A stretch of 64,000 bases of DNA. Origin: Bizionia sp. (GTDB lineage: Bacteria > Bacteroidota > Bacteroidia > Flavobacteriales > Flavobacteriaceae). Each line of letters opens with the position of its first letter. Within the stretch, counting starts at the first letter, position 1. Below, piece after piece: positions 19,682 through 29,183 of the stretch. The stretch lies in the NCBI GenBank assembly GCA_020631395.1, contig JAHDHI010000003.1, forward strand, positions 1-64,000. The letters are read 5' to 3'. The translations under genes were made by a program, and so were the position numbers. The notes beneath the pieces were generated by a model. The model had not been told where the DNA came from. It did not search any database and saw only the letters and a program-made list of their open reading frames with translations.

Positions 19682-21067
19682 TTAATTCAATTGTTTCGTT
19701 ACATCTACGATTTTACCTTCTACGGCAGTTGCTGCTGCCACCAAGGGACTAGCTAAAATAGTTCGTGCACCTTGTCCTTGACGACCTTCAAAATTCCTGT
19801 TGGAAGTTGATACGCAATATTCTCCCTGTGGAATCTTGTCGTCATTCATTGCTAAGCAAGCCGAACAACCTGGTTGTCTCAACTCGAAGCCAGCATCGTC
19901 AAAAATGGTTTTTAACCCTTCTTCTATTATTTGAGTTTCCACCTGCTTGCTGCCTGGTACTAACCAAGCAGTTACATTATCGGCTTTTTGCTTTCCTTTT
20001 ATGTAATTGGCCGCAACTCTAAAATCTTCAATTCTCGAGTTGGTGCAACTTCCTATGAATACGTAGTTGATAGGCTTGTCTATGAGTGATTCTCCTTTTT
20101 CAAAATTCATGTACTTCAAGGATTTTTCAAAGGAATCGTCTTCCAGGCTCGGAATGTTTTCCGTTACCTTTATTCCCATTCCAGGATTTGTCCCATAGGT
20201 AACCATTGGTTCTATGTCCTCCGCATCAAAGAAATATTCTTTGTCAAATGATGCTCCTTCATCGGTTGATAGCGTTTTCCAATAGGCAACCTTTTGTTCG
20301 AAGGCATCGTCCTTTGGGGCAAACTCCCTGTTCTTTACATATTCAAAAGTCGTTTCGTCTGGAGCTATCATTCCTCCTCTAGCTCCCATTTCGATGCTCA
20401 TGTTGCAAACGGTCATTCTACCTTCCATGGACATGTTTTCGAACACATCCCCAGCATATTCGCAGAAATAACCTGTGCCGGCATTTGTGCCTAGCTTGGA
20501 AATGATGTAGAGGATCACATCCTTTGGCAATACGCCATTTTTTAGTTTTCCGTTAACGGAAACGCGTAAACTCTTGGGTTTTGTCAACAATAGACATTGG
20601 CTTGCAAATACTTGAGCAACTTGACTAGTTCCTATTCCGAATGCAATGGTTCCAAATGCACCATGGGTAGATGTGTGACTGTCTCCACAAACAATGGTCA
20701 TACCCGGTTGTGTAATACCCAATTCTGGGGCCATTACATGGACAATGCCATTGTATTTATGCCCCAATTCGTATAGTGTTATGTTGTTTTTTTTACAATT
20801 GATGGAAAGCTGTTCCAGTTGTTTTCTGGAATTCTCGTCTTTAATTGGTAAATGTTGATTTTTAGTTGGTGTATTGTGATCTGCCGTAGCTACGATTTGA
20901 TCAGGGCGAAATATGGGAATGTTGCGTCGTTCCAATTCATTGAATGCTTGTGGACTCGTCACTTCGTGAATTAGATGTTTGTCTATGTATAGCACTTGTG
21001 GTCCATTGTCAATGGTGTCTACTACGTGTGCATCCCAAACTTTATCGAATAATGTCTTTTTACTCAT
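19682..21067 (-). CDS. leuC: 3-isopropylmalate dehydratase, large subunit
   Basis: A 461-residue aconitase-type subunit. The [4Fe-4S] cysteines are visible in FIGSCTNSR (near residue 340) and [12 protein letters not shown] (near 399 and 402). The substrate loop [12 protein letters not shown] is also present. It lies between leuA and leuD in the expected operon order. Confidence 0.95.
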   Translation of the reverse strand: MSKKTLFDKVWDAHVVDTIDNGPQVLYIDKHLIHEVTSPQAFNELERRNIPIFRPDQIVATADHNTPTKNQHLPIKDENSRKQLEQLSINCKKNNITLYELGHKYNGIVHVMAPELGITQPGMTIVCGDSHTSTHGAFGTIAFGIGTSQVAQVFASQCLLLTKPKSLRVSVNGKLKNGVLPKDVILYIISKLGTNAGTGYFCEYAGDVFENMSMEGRMTVCNMSIEMGARGGMIAPDETTFEYVKNREFAPKDDAFEQKVAYWKTLSTDEGASFDKEYFFDAEDIEPMVTYGTNPGMGIKVTENIPSLEDDSFEKSLKYMNFEKGESLIDKPINYVFIGSCTNSRIEDFRVAANYIKGKQKADNVTAWLVPGSKQVETQIIEEGLKTIFDDAGFELRQPGCSACLAMNDDKIPQGEYCVSTSNRNFEGRQGQGARTILASPLVAAATAVEGKIVDVTKQLN

Positions 21068-21151
21068 AGTTGTTTTTCCGTCTTTCCAATTCGCTGCATA
21101 TAAATTCCAGCGAATGGCTTTTCATTATAATGTTAATGTCTAAATTATTAT

Positions 21152-22327
21152 TTAAGCAGATACTATTTCTCTATATACCTTGCTAGTTTCAATAATTTGA
21201 TGAATGTCATTGTCATTGATTTCTTTCTTCTTGTCTGCAAAAGTCAAGAAATTGGAATAGACATCGTCCAATTGCAATTTTGTCAATTCATATCCCACGT
21301 TCTTTGCTCTGTAGGCCAATGCCGCTCTTCCGCTTCTTGCCGTCAAAACTATTGCAGATTCAGTAACGCCTACGTCCTTGGGGTCAATTATTTCATATGT
21401 TTCTCTATGCTTTATCACGCCATCTTGGTGAATTCCAGAACTGTGTGCAAATGCATTGGCTCCAACGATGGCCTTGTTGGGTTGTGTATAAATTCCCATG
21501 CTGTCACTAACTAGTTGACTTAAACCGAAAAGCCTTTTGGTGTCTATGTTGGTGTCCAAGTTTAGGTCTTTATGTTGTTTCAATACCATGACGACTTCTT
21601 CCAATGCCGTATTCCCTGCACGTTCGCCAATGCCGTTGATGGTACATTCTATTTGGCGAGCACCATTGATGACACCTTCAATGGAATTTGCAGTTGCCAA
21701 ACCTAGGTCGTTATGGCAATGACAAGACAATATGGCCTTTTCGATGCCTTTTACGTTTTCCATGAGGTATTTCATTTTTGCACCATACTCACTAGGCAAG
21801 CAGTAACCCGTGGTATCAGGTATGTTCAATACCGTTGCACCAGCTTTTATGGCTGCTTCGCACACGCGAGCCAAATATTCATTGTCTGTCCTACCTGCAT
21901 CTTCTGCAAAGAATTCAACGTCTTCAACAAAAGATTTGGCATAGCTTACGGCATCGAATGCACGTTTGATGATGTCATCCCTGTTGGATTTGAATTTGAA
22001 TTTTATATGAGAGTCTGAAGTACCAATCCCAGTATGAATTCTTGGTTTTTTCGCAAATTTGAGAGCATCGGCTGCTACTTTAATGTCATTTTTTACGGAT
22101 CTAGTCAATCCGCAAACCGTGGCGTTCTTTACTGTTTTGGCAATAGCTTCAACCGATTTGAAATCACCTGGACTAGAGACGGGAAAACCTGCTTCTATTA
22201 CATCCACGCCTAATTGGTCCAACTGCTTTGCGATGATGATCTTTTGTTCGGTGTTCAATTTACAGCCTGGAACTTGTTCTCCATCTCTAAGCGTTGTGTC
22301 GAAAATTTGAATGTGTTGTTTTGACAT
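21152..22327 (-). CDS. leuA: 2-isopropylmalate synthase, short form
   Basis: A 391-residue HMGL-type TIM-barrel enzyme that joins acetyl-CoA and 2-oxoisovalerate, the committed step of leucine synthesis. [15 protein letters not shown] at the N-terminus and the metal-binding [10 protein letters not shown] near residue 200 are present, as is the subdomain with [15 protein letters not shown]. It stops where the classic enzyme (about 520 residues) continues into the leucine-binding LeuA dimer domain, so leucine feedback through that domain is absent. It is the first gene of the operon and is divergent from the gene at 22476. Homocitrate or citramalate synthase are alternatives, but the leuCDB context makes LeuA the best call. 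Confidence 0.9.
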   Translation of the reverse strand: MSKQHIQIFDTTLRDGEQVPGCKLNTEQKIIIAKQLDQLGVDVIEAGFPVSSPGDFKSVEAIAKTVKNATVCGLTRSVKNDIKVAADALKFAKKPRIHTGIGTSDSHIKFKFKSNRDDIIKRAFDAVSYAKSFVEDVEFFAEDAGRTDNEYLARVCEAAIKAGATVLNIPDTTGYCLPSEYGAKMKYLMENVKGIEKAILSCHCHNDLGLATANSIEGVINGARQIECTINGIGERAGNTALEEVVMVLKQHKDLNLDTNIDTKRLFGLSQLVSDSMGIYTQPNKAIVGANAFAHSSGIHQDGVIKHRETYEIIDPKDVGVTESAIVLTARSGRAALAYRAKNVGYELTKLQLDDVYSNFLTFADKKKEINDNDIHQIIETSKVYREIVSA

Positions 22328-22475
22328 TTTTAAGAATATATTTTTCTATTGTAGTACTAATTTATATTTTGGTTTTGCGTTAGCTCCCCATCGTTTTTAG
22401 ATTCTTACGATGTTCAAAAGAAGAATCGTATTTTAAAACCCTGTTAACCAGATGGTTGACATTATTTTTTAATTG
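22328..22475. promoter_or_regulatory. divergent leuA upstream region with a 7-bp inverted repeat
   Basis: The 148-base gap between leuA and the plus-strand hypothetical gene must hold both promoters. GATTCTT (22400-22406) is repeated in inverted form as AAGAATC (22421-22427), with an overlapping ACGA/TCGT alternative pairing. No T-run follows on the minus strand, and no leucine-rich leader peptide starting with ATG is present, so the leu operon does not show the attenuator design of the ilv and aromatic operons. Confidence 0.35.
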
Positions 22476-24026
22476 ATGACTAAAGATCAAAAAGACAGCT
22501 TATTTTTATTGGTTAAATCTTTGACAAAATCAGAAAAACGACAATTTAAATTATATGTTGGGCGGTTGGGAGTTAATTCCGGCTCCAAGTTTTTAAGCGT
22601 TTTTACCATTTTGGACAAAATGACGATTTATGATGAAAACGTTATTTTAAAATCTACAGAAGTCAAAAAACAACAGTTGGCCAATGTGAAGGCACACTTG
22701 TACAAGCAAATACTCATTAGCTTGAAGCTTAATCCATCACATCAAAACATTCGTTCTCAAATCAGGGAACAGCTAGATTTTGCTTCTATCCTTTATCATA
22801 AGGGGCTATATAAGCAAAGTTTGAAGATTTTGGACAAGGCCAAGGATGTGGCAATTGCCAACGAAGAAAAAAACTTGGCATACGAAATCGTCGAACTCGA
22901 AAAAGTGATAGAGTCGCAATACATAACACGTAGTATAAGTGGTCGGGCAGATGAGTTGATATCTCAAGCCAAGGAGTTGAGTGCAGCCAATGTTATAGCG
23001 AGCAAACTCTCCAACTTGTCTCTACAATTGTATGGGGTTTTCTTAAAGACGGGATATGTTAAAAACGAATCCGAAAGTAAATGGATACAGGATTACTTCA
23101 ATAAAAGGCTGCCCAAGTATGACATTAAAAAACTTGGTTTTAGAGAGAAACTATGGTTGTACAATGCACATTTGTGGTATAGTTTTTTAATGCAAGATTT
23201 TCTCAATTGTTATAAATACGCATCCAAGTGGGTGGATTTGTTCTATCAAAACCCCAATATGATCAATTTGAACCCCGTTTTTTTTCTAAAGGGAAACAAC
23301 TACTTGTTGGAGTCATTGTTTTTCTTGAAGAATAGAAGCAAATTCGATGAGATTCTGAATAAGTTGGAAAGTATCGTTGTAGAGAAAAAGCTTCCCAAGG
23401 ATGAAAATGTGGAGGCACTGTCGTTTTTGTACATCAATTTGAATAAGATCAACATACACTTCATTGACGGTACCTTTAAAGAAGGATTGATACTCATACC
23501 AAAAATGGAAACGGATTTGGCTCAGTTTAAAAATAGGATAGACGAACATCACAAAATGATTTTTTATTACAAGTTCGCCAGTCTTCACTTTGGTTCAGGA
23601 AACAACAAGGAAGCTATCGAGTATCTGGCTAAAATAATTTCCAACAAGACATTGACTATGCGGGAAGACTTGCTTTGTTTCTCGCGAGTATTGAATTTGG
23701 TGGCACACTATGAAGCTGGTTTGGACTATCATTTGGAAACATTGTTGCGTAGTACCTACAAGTTTTTGATAAAAATGAATGACCTGCATAAAGTGCAAAA
23801 GGAGATGATAAAATTTATTCGAGGATTGCAGGACATCTATCCTCATGACATAAAAAAAGCATTCAAGGCATTGCACGAAAAGCTGAAAGTATACGAAGAT
23901 CACCCTTTCGAAGGACGTGCATTTCTATATTTGGACATTATTTCTTGGTTGGAAAGCAAAATGGAGAACAAGCCCGTAGATCAGGTGATTAGAGCTAAGT
24001 ATTTGAGTGAATTCACAGGGAAATAA
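22476..24026 (+). CDS. conserved hypothetical protein, helical (TPR-like)
   Basis: A 516-residue cytoplasmic protein with no signal peptide or membrane segment. It begins TKDQKDSLFLLVKSLTKSEKRQFKLYV and is mostly helical, with repeated patterns such as ILYHKGLYKQSLKILDKAK that resemble TPR helices. I know of similar proteins in Bacteroidota but of no function. A TTG three bases upstream is in frame; ATG 22476 is the better start. It is divergent from leuA and followed directly by the methionine riboswitch, with no sign that it belongs to either operon. Confidence 0.6.
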   Translation: MTKDQKDSLFLLVKSLTKSEKRQFKLYVGRLGVNSGSKFLSVFTILDKMTIYDENVILKSTEVKKQQLANVKAHLYKQILISLKLNPSHQNIRSQIREQLDFASILYHKGLYKQSLKILDKAKDVAIANEEKNLAYEIVELEKVIESQYITRSISGRADELISQAKELSAANVIASKLSNLSLQLYGVFLKTGYVKNESESKWIQDYFNKRLPKYDIKKLGFREKLWLYNAHLWYSFLMQDFLNCYKYASKWVDLFYQNPNMINLNPVFFLKGNNYLLESLFFLKNRSKFDEILNKLESIVVEKKLPKDENVEALSFLYINLNKINIHFIDGTFKEGLILIPKMETDLAQFKNRIDEHHKMIFYYKFASLHFGSGNNKEAIEYLAKIISNKTLTMREDLLCFSRVLNLVAHYEAGLDYHLETLLRSTYKFLIKMNDLHKVQKEMIKFIRGLQDIYPHDIKKAFKALHEKLKVYEDHPFEGRAFLYLDIISWLESKMENKPVDQVIRAKYLSEFTGK

Positions 24027-24118
24027 AAAATAATTTTAAAATAATCTAAAAATAATTTGGATAATAACTTTTTCTAACTGAATATTTGTGCTCACAAAGT
24101 TCAAGACTTTATTGAAAT

Positions 24119-24239
24119 GTTATCAAGAAAGGTGGAGGGAATAGACCCGTTGAAGCCTTAGCAACCCTCAAGCAATTGAGTAGGTGCTAAATTCTACTTG
24201 AAGAAGCGATCCATTTATCGCCAATTCAGGATAGATAAC
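24119..24239 (+). ncRNA. SAM-I (S-box) riboswitch
   Basis: GTTATC (24119-24124) and GATAAC (24234-24239) close the P1 helix. Between them lie the conserved core elements TATCAAGAAAGGTGGAGGGA, GACCCGTTGAAGCC and TTAGCAACCCTC in the order expected for the SAM-I aptamer. It senses S-adenosylmethionine and sits 125 bases before metY at the head of the methionine gene group. The preceding sequence has TTTG and AATATTTG boxes that may be its promoter, the latter one base off consensus. Confidence 0.92.
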
Positions 24240-24241
24240 CA

Positions 24242-24276
24242 AACGTAACAACACATCTGTGCTTACGTTGTTTTTC
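24242..24276 (+). terminator. riboswitch expression platform terminator
   Basis: AACGTAA (24242-24248) pairs with TTACGTT (24263-24269), and CACA with TGTG inside. The hairpin is followed by GTTTTTC. Its 5' arm starts two bases after the riboswitch P1 helix, so binding of SAM would favour termination. Confidence 0.8.
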
Positions 24277-24363
24277 TTATAACATTTTTCTATTGAGTAT
24301 GCCTATGACTAGGCTTATTTGGCTTTTGTTTTAATTTATCTATTAACTCAAAAACTTAGAAAA

Positions 24364-25656
24364 ATGAGTACACAAAAATTTGCAACGAAAGCGTTGCACG
24401 CAGGACATGACGTTAGTCAAAACGGAGGAACCAGAGCAGTTCCTATTTATCAATCTTCAGCGTATGTCTTCAATGATTCCGATCACGCGGCAAACTTGTT
24501 TGCATTGGCTGAGCCAGGAAACATTTACACACGAATCAACAACCCGACAAATGATGTGTTAGAGCAGCGCTTGGCTGCTTTGGAAGGAGGAATTGGCGCT
24601 GTAGCCACTGCTTCTGGAACATCGGCGATTGCAACGACATTGTTGACATTGCTAAAGGCAGGGGATCATGTCGTTGCATCCAACAGCTTGTATGGAGGAA
24701 CTTATAACCTATTGAGTGTTACCTTGCCTAGACATGGGATTACGACAACGTTCGTCGATCCATCCAATCCGGAGAACTTCAATGAAGCGGCACAAGAAAA
24801 CACAAGGGTGTTTTTTGTCGAATCGCTTGGGAATCCAAAACTGGATGTATTGGACATCGAAGCTATTTCCAAAGAGGCAAAAGCATACAAAGTGCCATTG
24901 ATTGTAGACAACACGGTAGCGACTCCTTATTTGTTGAACCCCATAGAGTATGGAGCAAATATAGTTATTCACTCTTTGACGAAATACATCAATGGAAACG
25001 GAACTGCCCTAGGTGGTATCATTGTAGATGCGGGGACTTTTGATTGGTCCAACGGAAAATTCCCTGAGTTTACGGAACCTTCTGCAGGTTACCATGGATT
25101 GGTGTATGACGAAGCCATTGGAGCCGCAGCCTTCATCGCAAAAGTGAGGATTGAAGGATTGCGCGATTATGGAGGAGCGTTGAGCCCATTCAATGCCTTT
25201 CAAATCATTCAAGGGTTGGAAACGTTGGAGTTGAGAATAAAAAAACATAGTGCAAATGCCTTGTCATTGGCAAAATGGTTGCAAGAACAACCGGAGGTCA
25301 CTTGGGTGAACTATCCGGGGTTGGAGACTAGCAAATATAGAAATTTGACAAGAAAGTACTTGCCAAATGGACAGAGTGGAATTGTCACCTTTGGGTTGGA
25401 TGGGGGGTACGAATCCGCCAAGAAAGTTGTAGATACGACCAAGTTGTTCTCGTTATTGGCAAATATTGGAGATACGAAGTCATTGATTATCCATCCAGCT
25501 AGTACGACGCACCAACAATTGAATGATGAAGCACAAGAAGCCACAGGCGTGACGAAAGACTTGATTCGTCTATCTGTGGGGATAGAGAATATTGAAGATT
25601 TAAAAGCAGATCTAAAAGAAGCTTTTTCAAGGGTTAAGCAACCAGTTATTGCTTAA
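24364..25656 (+). CDS. metY: O-acetylhomoserine sulfhydrylase (MetY type)
   Basis: A 430-residue Cys/Met-metabolism PLP enzyme that makes homocysteine from O-acetylhomoserine and sulfide. The PLP lysine lies in HSLTKYINGNG. The long insert after it (FPEFTEPSAGYHG) is typical of the MetY group and not of cystathionine synthases. ATG 24364 gives MSTQKFATKALHAGHD; an upstream in-frame ATG adds an unrelated hydrophobic stretch that overlaps the leader. It is the first gene after the SAM riboswitch. Confidence 0.9.
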   Translation: MSTQKFATKALHAGHDVSQNGGTRAVPIYQSSAYVFNDSDHAANLFALAEPGNIYTRINNPTNDVLEQRLAALEGGIGAVATASGTSAIATTLLTLLKAGDHVVASNSLYGGTYNLLSVTLPRHGITTTFVDPSNPENFNEAAQENTRVFFVESLGNPKLDVLDIEAISKEAKAYKVPLIVDNTVATPYLLNPIEYGANIVIHSLTKYINGNGTALGGIIVDAGTFDWSNGKFPEFTEPSAGYHGLVYDEAIGAAAFIAKVRIEGLRDYGGALSPFNAFQIIQGLETLELRIKKHSANALSLAKWLQEQPEVTWVNYPGLETSKYRNLTRKYLPNGQSGIVTFGLDGGYESAKKVVDTTKLFSLLANIGDTKSLIIHPASTTHQQLNDEAQEATGVTKDLIRLSVGIENIEDLKADLKEAFSRVKQPVIA

Positions 25657-25758
25657 AACAATTATTTAGTAAGTTGGTTGATTTGAGCTATGCGTCTAGT
25701 AGTCGAGACGTGTAGCTCTATCTTAACAAATTATGATTTCCGATTTTCAATATTAAAA

Positions 25759-28700
25759 ATGAAGGGTTTAAAACACATAACCATATCAAACTATAGAACG
25801 CTATCCGGGGATGAGATAGATGTTCTTAATTTATCGTATCAATGTTTTGGGATGCCATTGTTTGCAGCTCCCATAGTATTGATTAATCATGCATTGACGG
25901 GCAATAGCAATGTGTCTGGAATAGATGGGTGGTGGTCCGATTTGGTAGGCGACGACAAAGTCATCGATACGAAAAAGTATACGGTATTGTCCTTTAACAT
26001 TCCAGGCAATGGATACGATGGATTCGTCATTGAAAACTACAAGTCGTTCGTGGCAAGAGACATTGCCAAGTTGTTTTTGATAGGTCTTGAAAAATTAAGC
26101 ATAGAAAAGGTGTTTGCCGTTGTCGGTGGATCTTTGGGAGGAGGCATCGCATGGGAAATGGCTGTGTTGAAACCAAATCTTTCCGAGCATTTGATCCCAG
26201 TGGCAACCGATTGGAAATCTACCGATTGGTTGATGGCAAATTGTCAAATTCAAGAACAGTTCTTGGTAAATTCCAAAAACCCGGTACACGATGCCCGAAT
26301 GCATGCAATGCTGTGCTATAGAACACCTGAGTCATTCAAGTCACGTTTCAAACGCTCCAAGAATGAGGAGTTGGAACTGTTCAATGTGGAAAGTTGGTTG
26401 TTGCACCACGGTAAGAAATTGCAAGAACGCTTTCAATTGTCTGCATATAAGTTGATGAATCAATTGTTACGCACCATAGATGTGACAAAAGGAAGGGAAA
26501 ACACAGAAAGCATCTTGGATGTCATTCAATCGAAAATAACGATAGTGGCAGTGGATTCCGATCTGTTCTTTACTGCAGAAGAAAATCGAGAAACACAGAA
26601 GCAGTTGGCATTGACGCATCCAAATGTTACATATAGTGAAATAAACTCTATCCATGGCCATGATGCCTTTTTGATAGAATTCGAGCAACTCGAAAAAATC
26701 ATAGAAGGCATTTTCAAGCCTGAAACAAAAGAAAAAAGAATGAAAATATTAAAATTTGGAGGTAAGTCCCTAGCTAATGGAGAAGGCTTGAACCGAGTAA
26801 TCTCCATCATAGAAGATAAAGTAAAAGCTGAAGAAAACATAGCCGTAGTGGTATCTGCAAGAGGAAAAGCTACAGATGAATTGGAAGCCATTTTGGAAAA
26901 AGCCGTAGAAAGCGAATCCTATCAAGAACAATTGGAAGCTTTTAAAAGCTACCAAAACATGTTGGCAAATACGGATTTGTCCAATGAATTTTCAAGGTTG
27001 GATAGTCTTTTCGAAGGCGTACAGCTCTTAGGAGACTATAGCCAAAGAATCAAGGATGAGGTTTTGGCTCAGGGTGAATTGATTTCAGCAAAGTTGATTT
27101 CAGCATTGTTGAGAGAAAAAAACATAGATGCAAAGGCGACAGATGCCAGAACGCTCATAAAAACGGATGATACCTATGGCAATGCCAAACCTATTGATGC
27201 CTTGTCAAAAAAAAATGTCATCAATTATTTCAAACAAAACAATGGCAGGACGGTAAACATAGTCACTGGCTTCATAGCATCCAACAAAGACAACAAGACA
27301 ACGACTTTGGGTAGAAACGGAAGTAACTATACAGCATCATTGTTGGCTAACTATTTGGATGCGGAAGAGTTGCAAAACTATACGCATGTCAATGGTATTT
27401 ATACGGCAAATCCAGACTTGGTCCCAGATGCCAAAAAAATTGAAAGACTTTCATTTGCAGAAGCTAATGAATTGGCAAACTTCGGAACCACGATTCTACA
27501 TGCAAAGACGATTATTCCGTTGATAGAGAAGAACATACCATTGCGTATATTGAATACGTTCAATCCAGATGACAAGGGGACTATCATTACATCACAAAAC
27601 GATTCGAAGGGCATTCGCTCACTTTCGGTTTTGGACAATGTGGCATTGGTAAACATAGAAGGACGAGGATTGTTGGGAAAGGTAGGTGTAGATGCAAGAA
27701 TATTCAAGGCGTTGAGCTCGCAAAACATCAGTGTAAGCATTATATCTCAAGGATCGTCAGAAAGAGGAATTGGTCTGGTCATCGATGCAGAGCAAGCTTC
27801 GAATGCAGTAATAGCTTTAGAGCAAGAATTTGAAAATGACTTCTATTCGCAAGACATCAATAAGATAAGTGTGATAGACGATGTCTCGGTGATATCTATA
27901 GTAGGTCAAGAGTTGAGCACGTTTCATAAACCATTCAATGGTCTGATTAAAAATCAAATCACACCATTGTTGTTCAATAATACCATTACAGGGGAAAATG
28001 TCAGTATCGTGGTGAAGAAAACACAGTTGCACAAGGCATTGAATGTAATTCATGGAGAGATATTTGGGATTTCAAGGAAGATAAACCTGGCGGTCTTTGG
28101 ACATGGCCTGGTTGGAAGTGCCTTGATCGATCAAATTATCACTTCAGCTGAAGGTATTGAAAAAAGAAAAGGGATCAAACTCAACGTTTTTGCGATTGCC
28201 AATTCCAAAAAAGCACTTCTCAGTAAAAATGGGATTGATGGAAATTGGAAGAAAACATTAGAAACTCAAGGGGAAGATTACACGATCGATGATGTTTTTG
28301 AATTTGCAAAAGCAAATCATTTGGAAAATTTGATAGCCATAGACAATACATCGAGTTTGGACTTTGTATCCAATTACATAAGGTTGGTAGAAGAAGGTTT
28401 CGATCTGGTCTCATCAAACAAGATAGCGAATACTATCGATTTCAAGTTCTATGAGGAATTAAGGGAGACATTGGCAAAACATCAAAAGTCATACTTGTAT
28501 GAAACCAATGTTGGAGCAGGGTTGCCATTGATAGATACCATTAAGTTATTGCATCTTTCGGGAGAAAACATCGTACGTATAAGAGGCGTGTTCTCAGGAT
28601 CCTTGAGCTATTTGTTCAATACATTCTCTGCCGATGACGTGTCATTTTCAAACGTATTGCAGCAAGCCTTGGACAAAGGATATACAGAACCAAACCCAAG

Positions 28701-29157
28701 AGAGGATTTAAGCGGAAACGATGTAGCAAGAAAACTATTGATCCTTGCCAGAGAGTTGGATTTGCATAATGAGATTGGTGACGTAAACATCGAAAATTTA
28801 ATTCCAGTAGACTTAAGGGACATCAAGACTTCGGAATTCTTGAAGAAGTTCGATGAGATGAATCCAGTCTTTCAAAAGAAAAAAGAAGCACAAAAGGAAA
28901 ATCACGTGTTAAGATACATAGGAGATCTGCATGGTGATCTTGCAGATGAAAACGGAGCGAAGTTGGATGTCAAGTTGGTGTCCGTTCCAGAGCAATCGCC
29001 ACTTGGGGCTTTGAAAGGAGCCGATTCCATCTTCGAGATCTATACGGAAAGCTATGGTGAGAACCCTATAGTGATTCAAGGAGCAGGAGCAGGAGCATCA
29101 GTGACTGCAAGAGGAGTCTTTGGAGACATCTTGCGTTTGACAGAAAAAAACAATTAA
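25759..29157 (+). CDS. fusion of homoserine O-acetyltransferase-like hydrolase with aspartokinase-homoserine dehydrogenase
   Basis: A 1132-residue three-part fusion. Residues 1-325 form an alpha/beta-hydrolase like MetX: nucleophile S125 in VVGGSLGGG, acid in VDSDLFF (D266/D268) and histidine H301 in GHDAFL. Residue 328 begins a complete ThrA-type enzyme (MKILKFGGKSLANG): aspartokinase, ACT domains, then homoserine dehydrogenase from about 770 (VFGHGLVGSAL). The usual KFGGTS is KFGGKS here. One chain would thus phosphorylate aspartate, make homoserine and activate it for methionine synthesis. ATG 25759 is preferred over 25690, which adds 23 unlikely residues. It sits between metY and metZ downstream of the SAM riboswitch. 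The acyl donor cannot be told from sequence. Confidence 0.85.
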   Translation: MKGLKHITISNYRTLSGDEIDVLNLSYQCFGMPLFAAPIVLINHALTGNSNVSGIDGWWSDLVGDDKVIDTKKYTVLSFNIPGNGYDGFVIENYKSFVARDIAKLFLIGLEKLSIEKVFAVVGGSLGGGIAWEMAVLKPNLSEHLIPVATDWKSTDWLMANCQIQEQFLVNSKNPVHDARMHAMLCYRTPESFKSRFKRSKNEELELFNVESWLLHHGKKLQERFQLSAYKLMNQLLRTIDVTKGRENTESILDVIQSKITIVAVDSDLFFTAEENRETQKQLALTHPNVTYSEINSIHGHDAFLIEFEQLEKIIEGIFKPETKEKRMKILKFGGKSLANGEGLNRVISIIEDKVKAEENIAVVVSARGKATDELEAILEKAVESESYQEQLEAFKSYQNMLANTDLSNEFSRLDSLFEGVQLLGDYSQRIKDEVLAQGELISAKLISALLREKNIDAKATDARTLIKTDDTYGNAKPIDALSKKNVINYFKQNNGRTVNIVTGFIASNKDNKTTTLGRNGSNYTASLLANYLDAEELQNYTHVNGIYTANPDLVPDAKKIERLSFAEANELANFGTTILHAKTIIPLIEKNIPLRILNTFNPDDKGTIITSQNDSKGIRSLSVLDNVALVNIEGRGLLGKVGVDARIFKALSSQNISVSIISQGSSERGIGLVIDAEQASNAVIALEQEFENDFYSQDINKISVIDDVSVISIVGQELSTFHKPFNGLIKNQITPLLFNNTITGENVSIVVKKTQLHKALNVIHGEIFGISRKINLAVFGHGLVGSALIDQIITSAEGIEKRKGIKLNVFAIANSKKALLSKNGIDGNWKKTLETQGEDYTIDDVFEFAKANHLENLIAIDNTSSLDFVSNYIRLVEEGFDLVSSNKIANTIDFKFYEELRETLAKHQKSYLYETNVGAGLPLIDTIKLLHLSGENIVRIRGVFSGSLSYLFNTFSADDVSFSNVLQQALDKGYTEPNPREDLSGNDVARKLLILARELDLHNEIGDVNIENLIPVDLRDIKTSEFLKKFDEMNPVFQKKKEAQKENHVLRYIGDLHGDLADENGAKLDVKLVSVPEQSPLGALKGADSIFEIYTESYGENPIVIQGAGAGASVTARGVFGDILRLTEKNN

Positions 29158-29183
29158 TATATAAAATATATAAAACATATAAA

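Noticed and set aside
22328-22475. Possible leucine leader peptide before leuA
   Set aside because: The only ATG frame on the minus strand encodes nine residues with a single Leu and is followed by a stop. A Leu-Leu-Leu run lies after this stop with no start codon, and no terminator follows.
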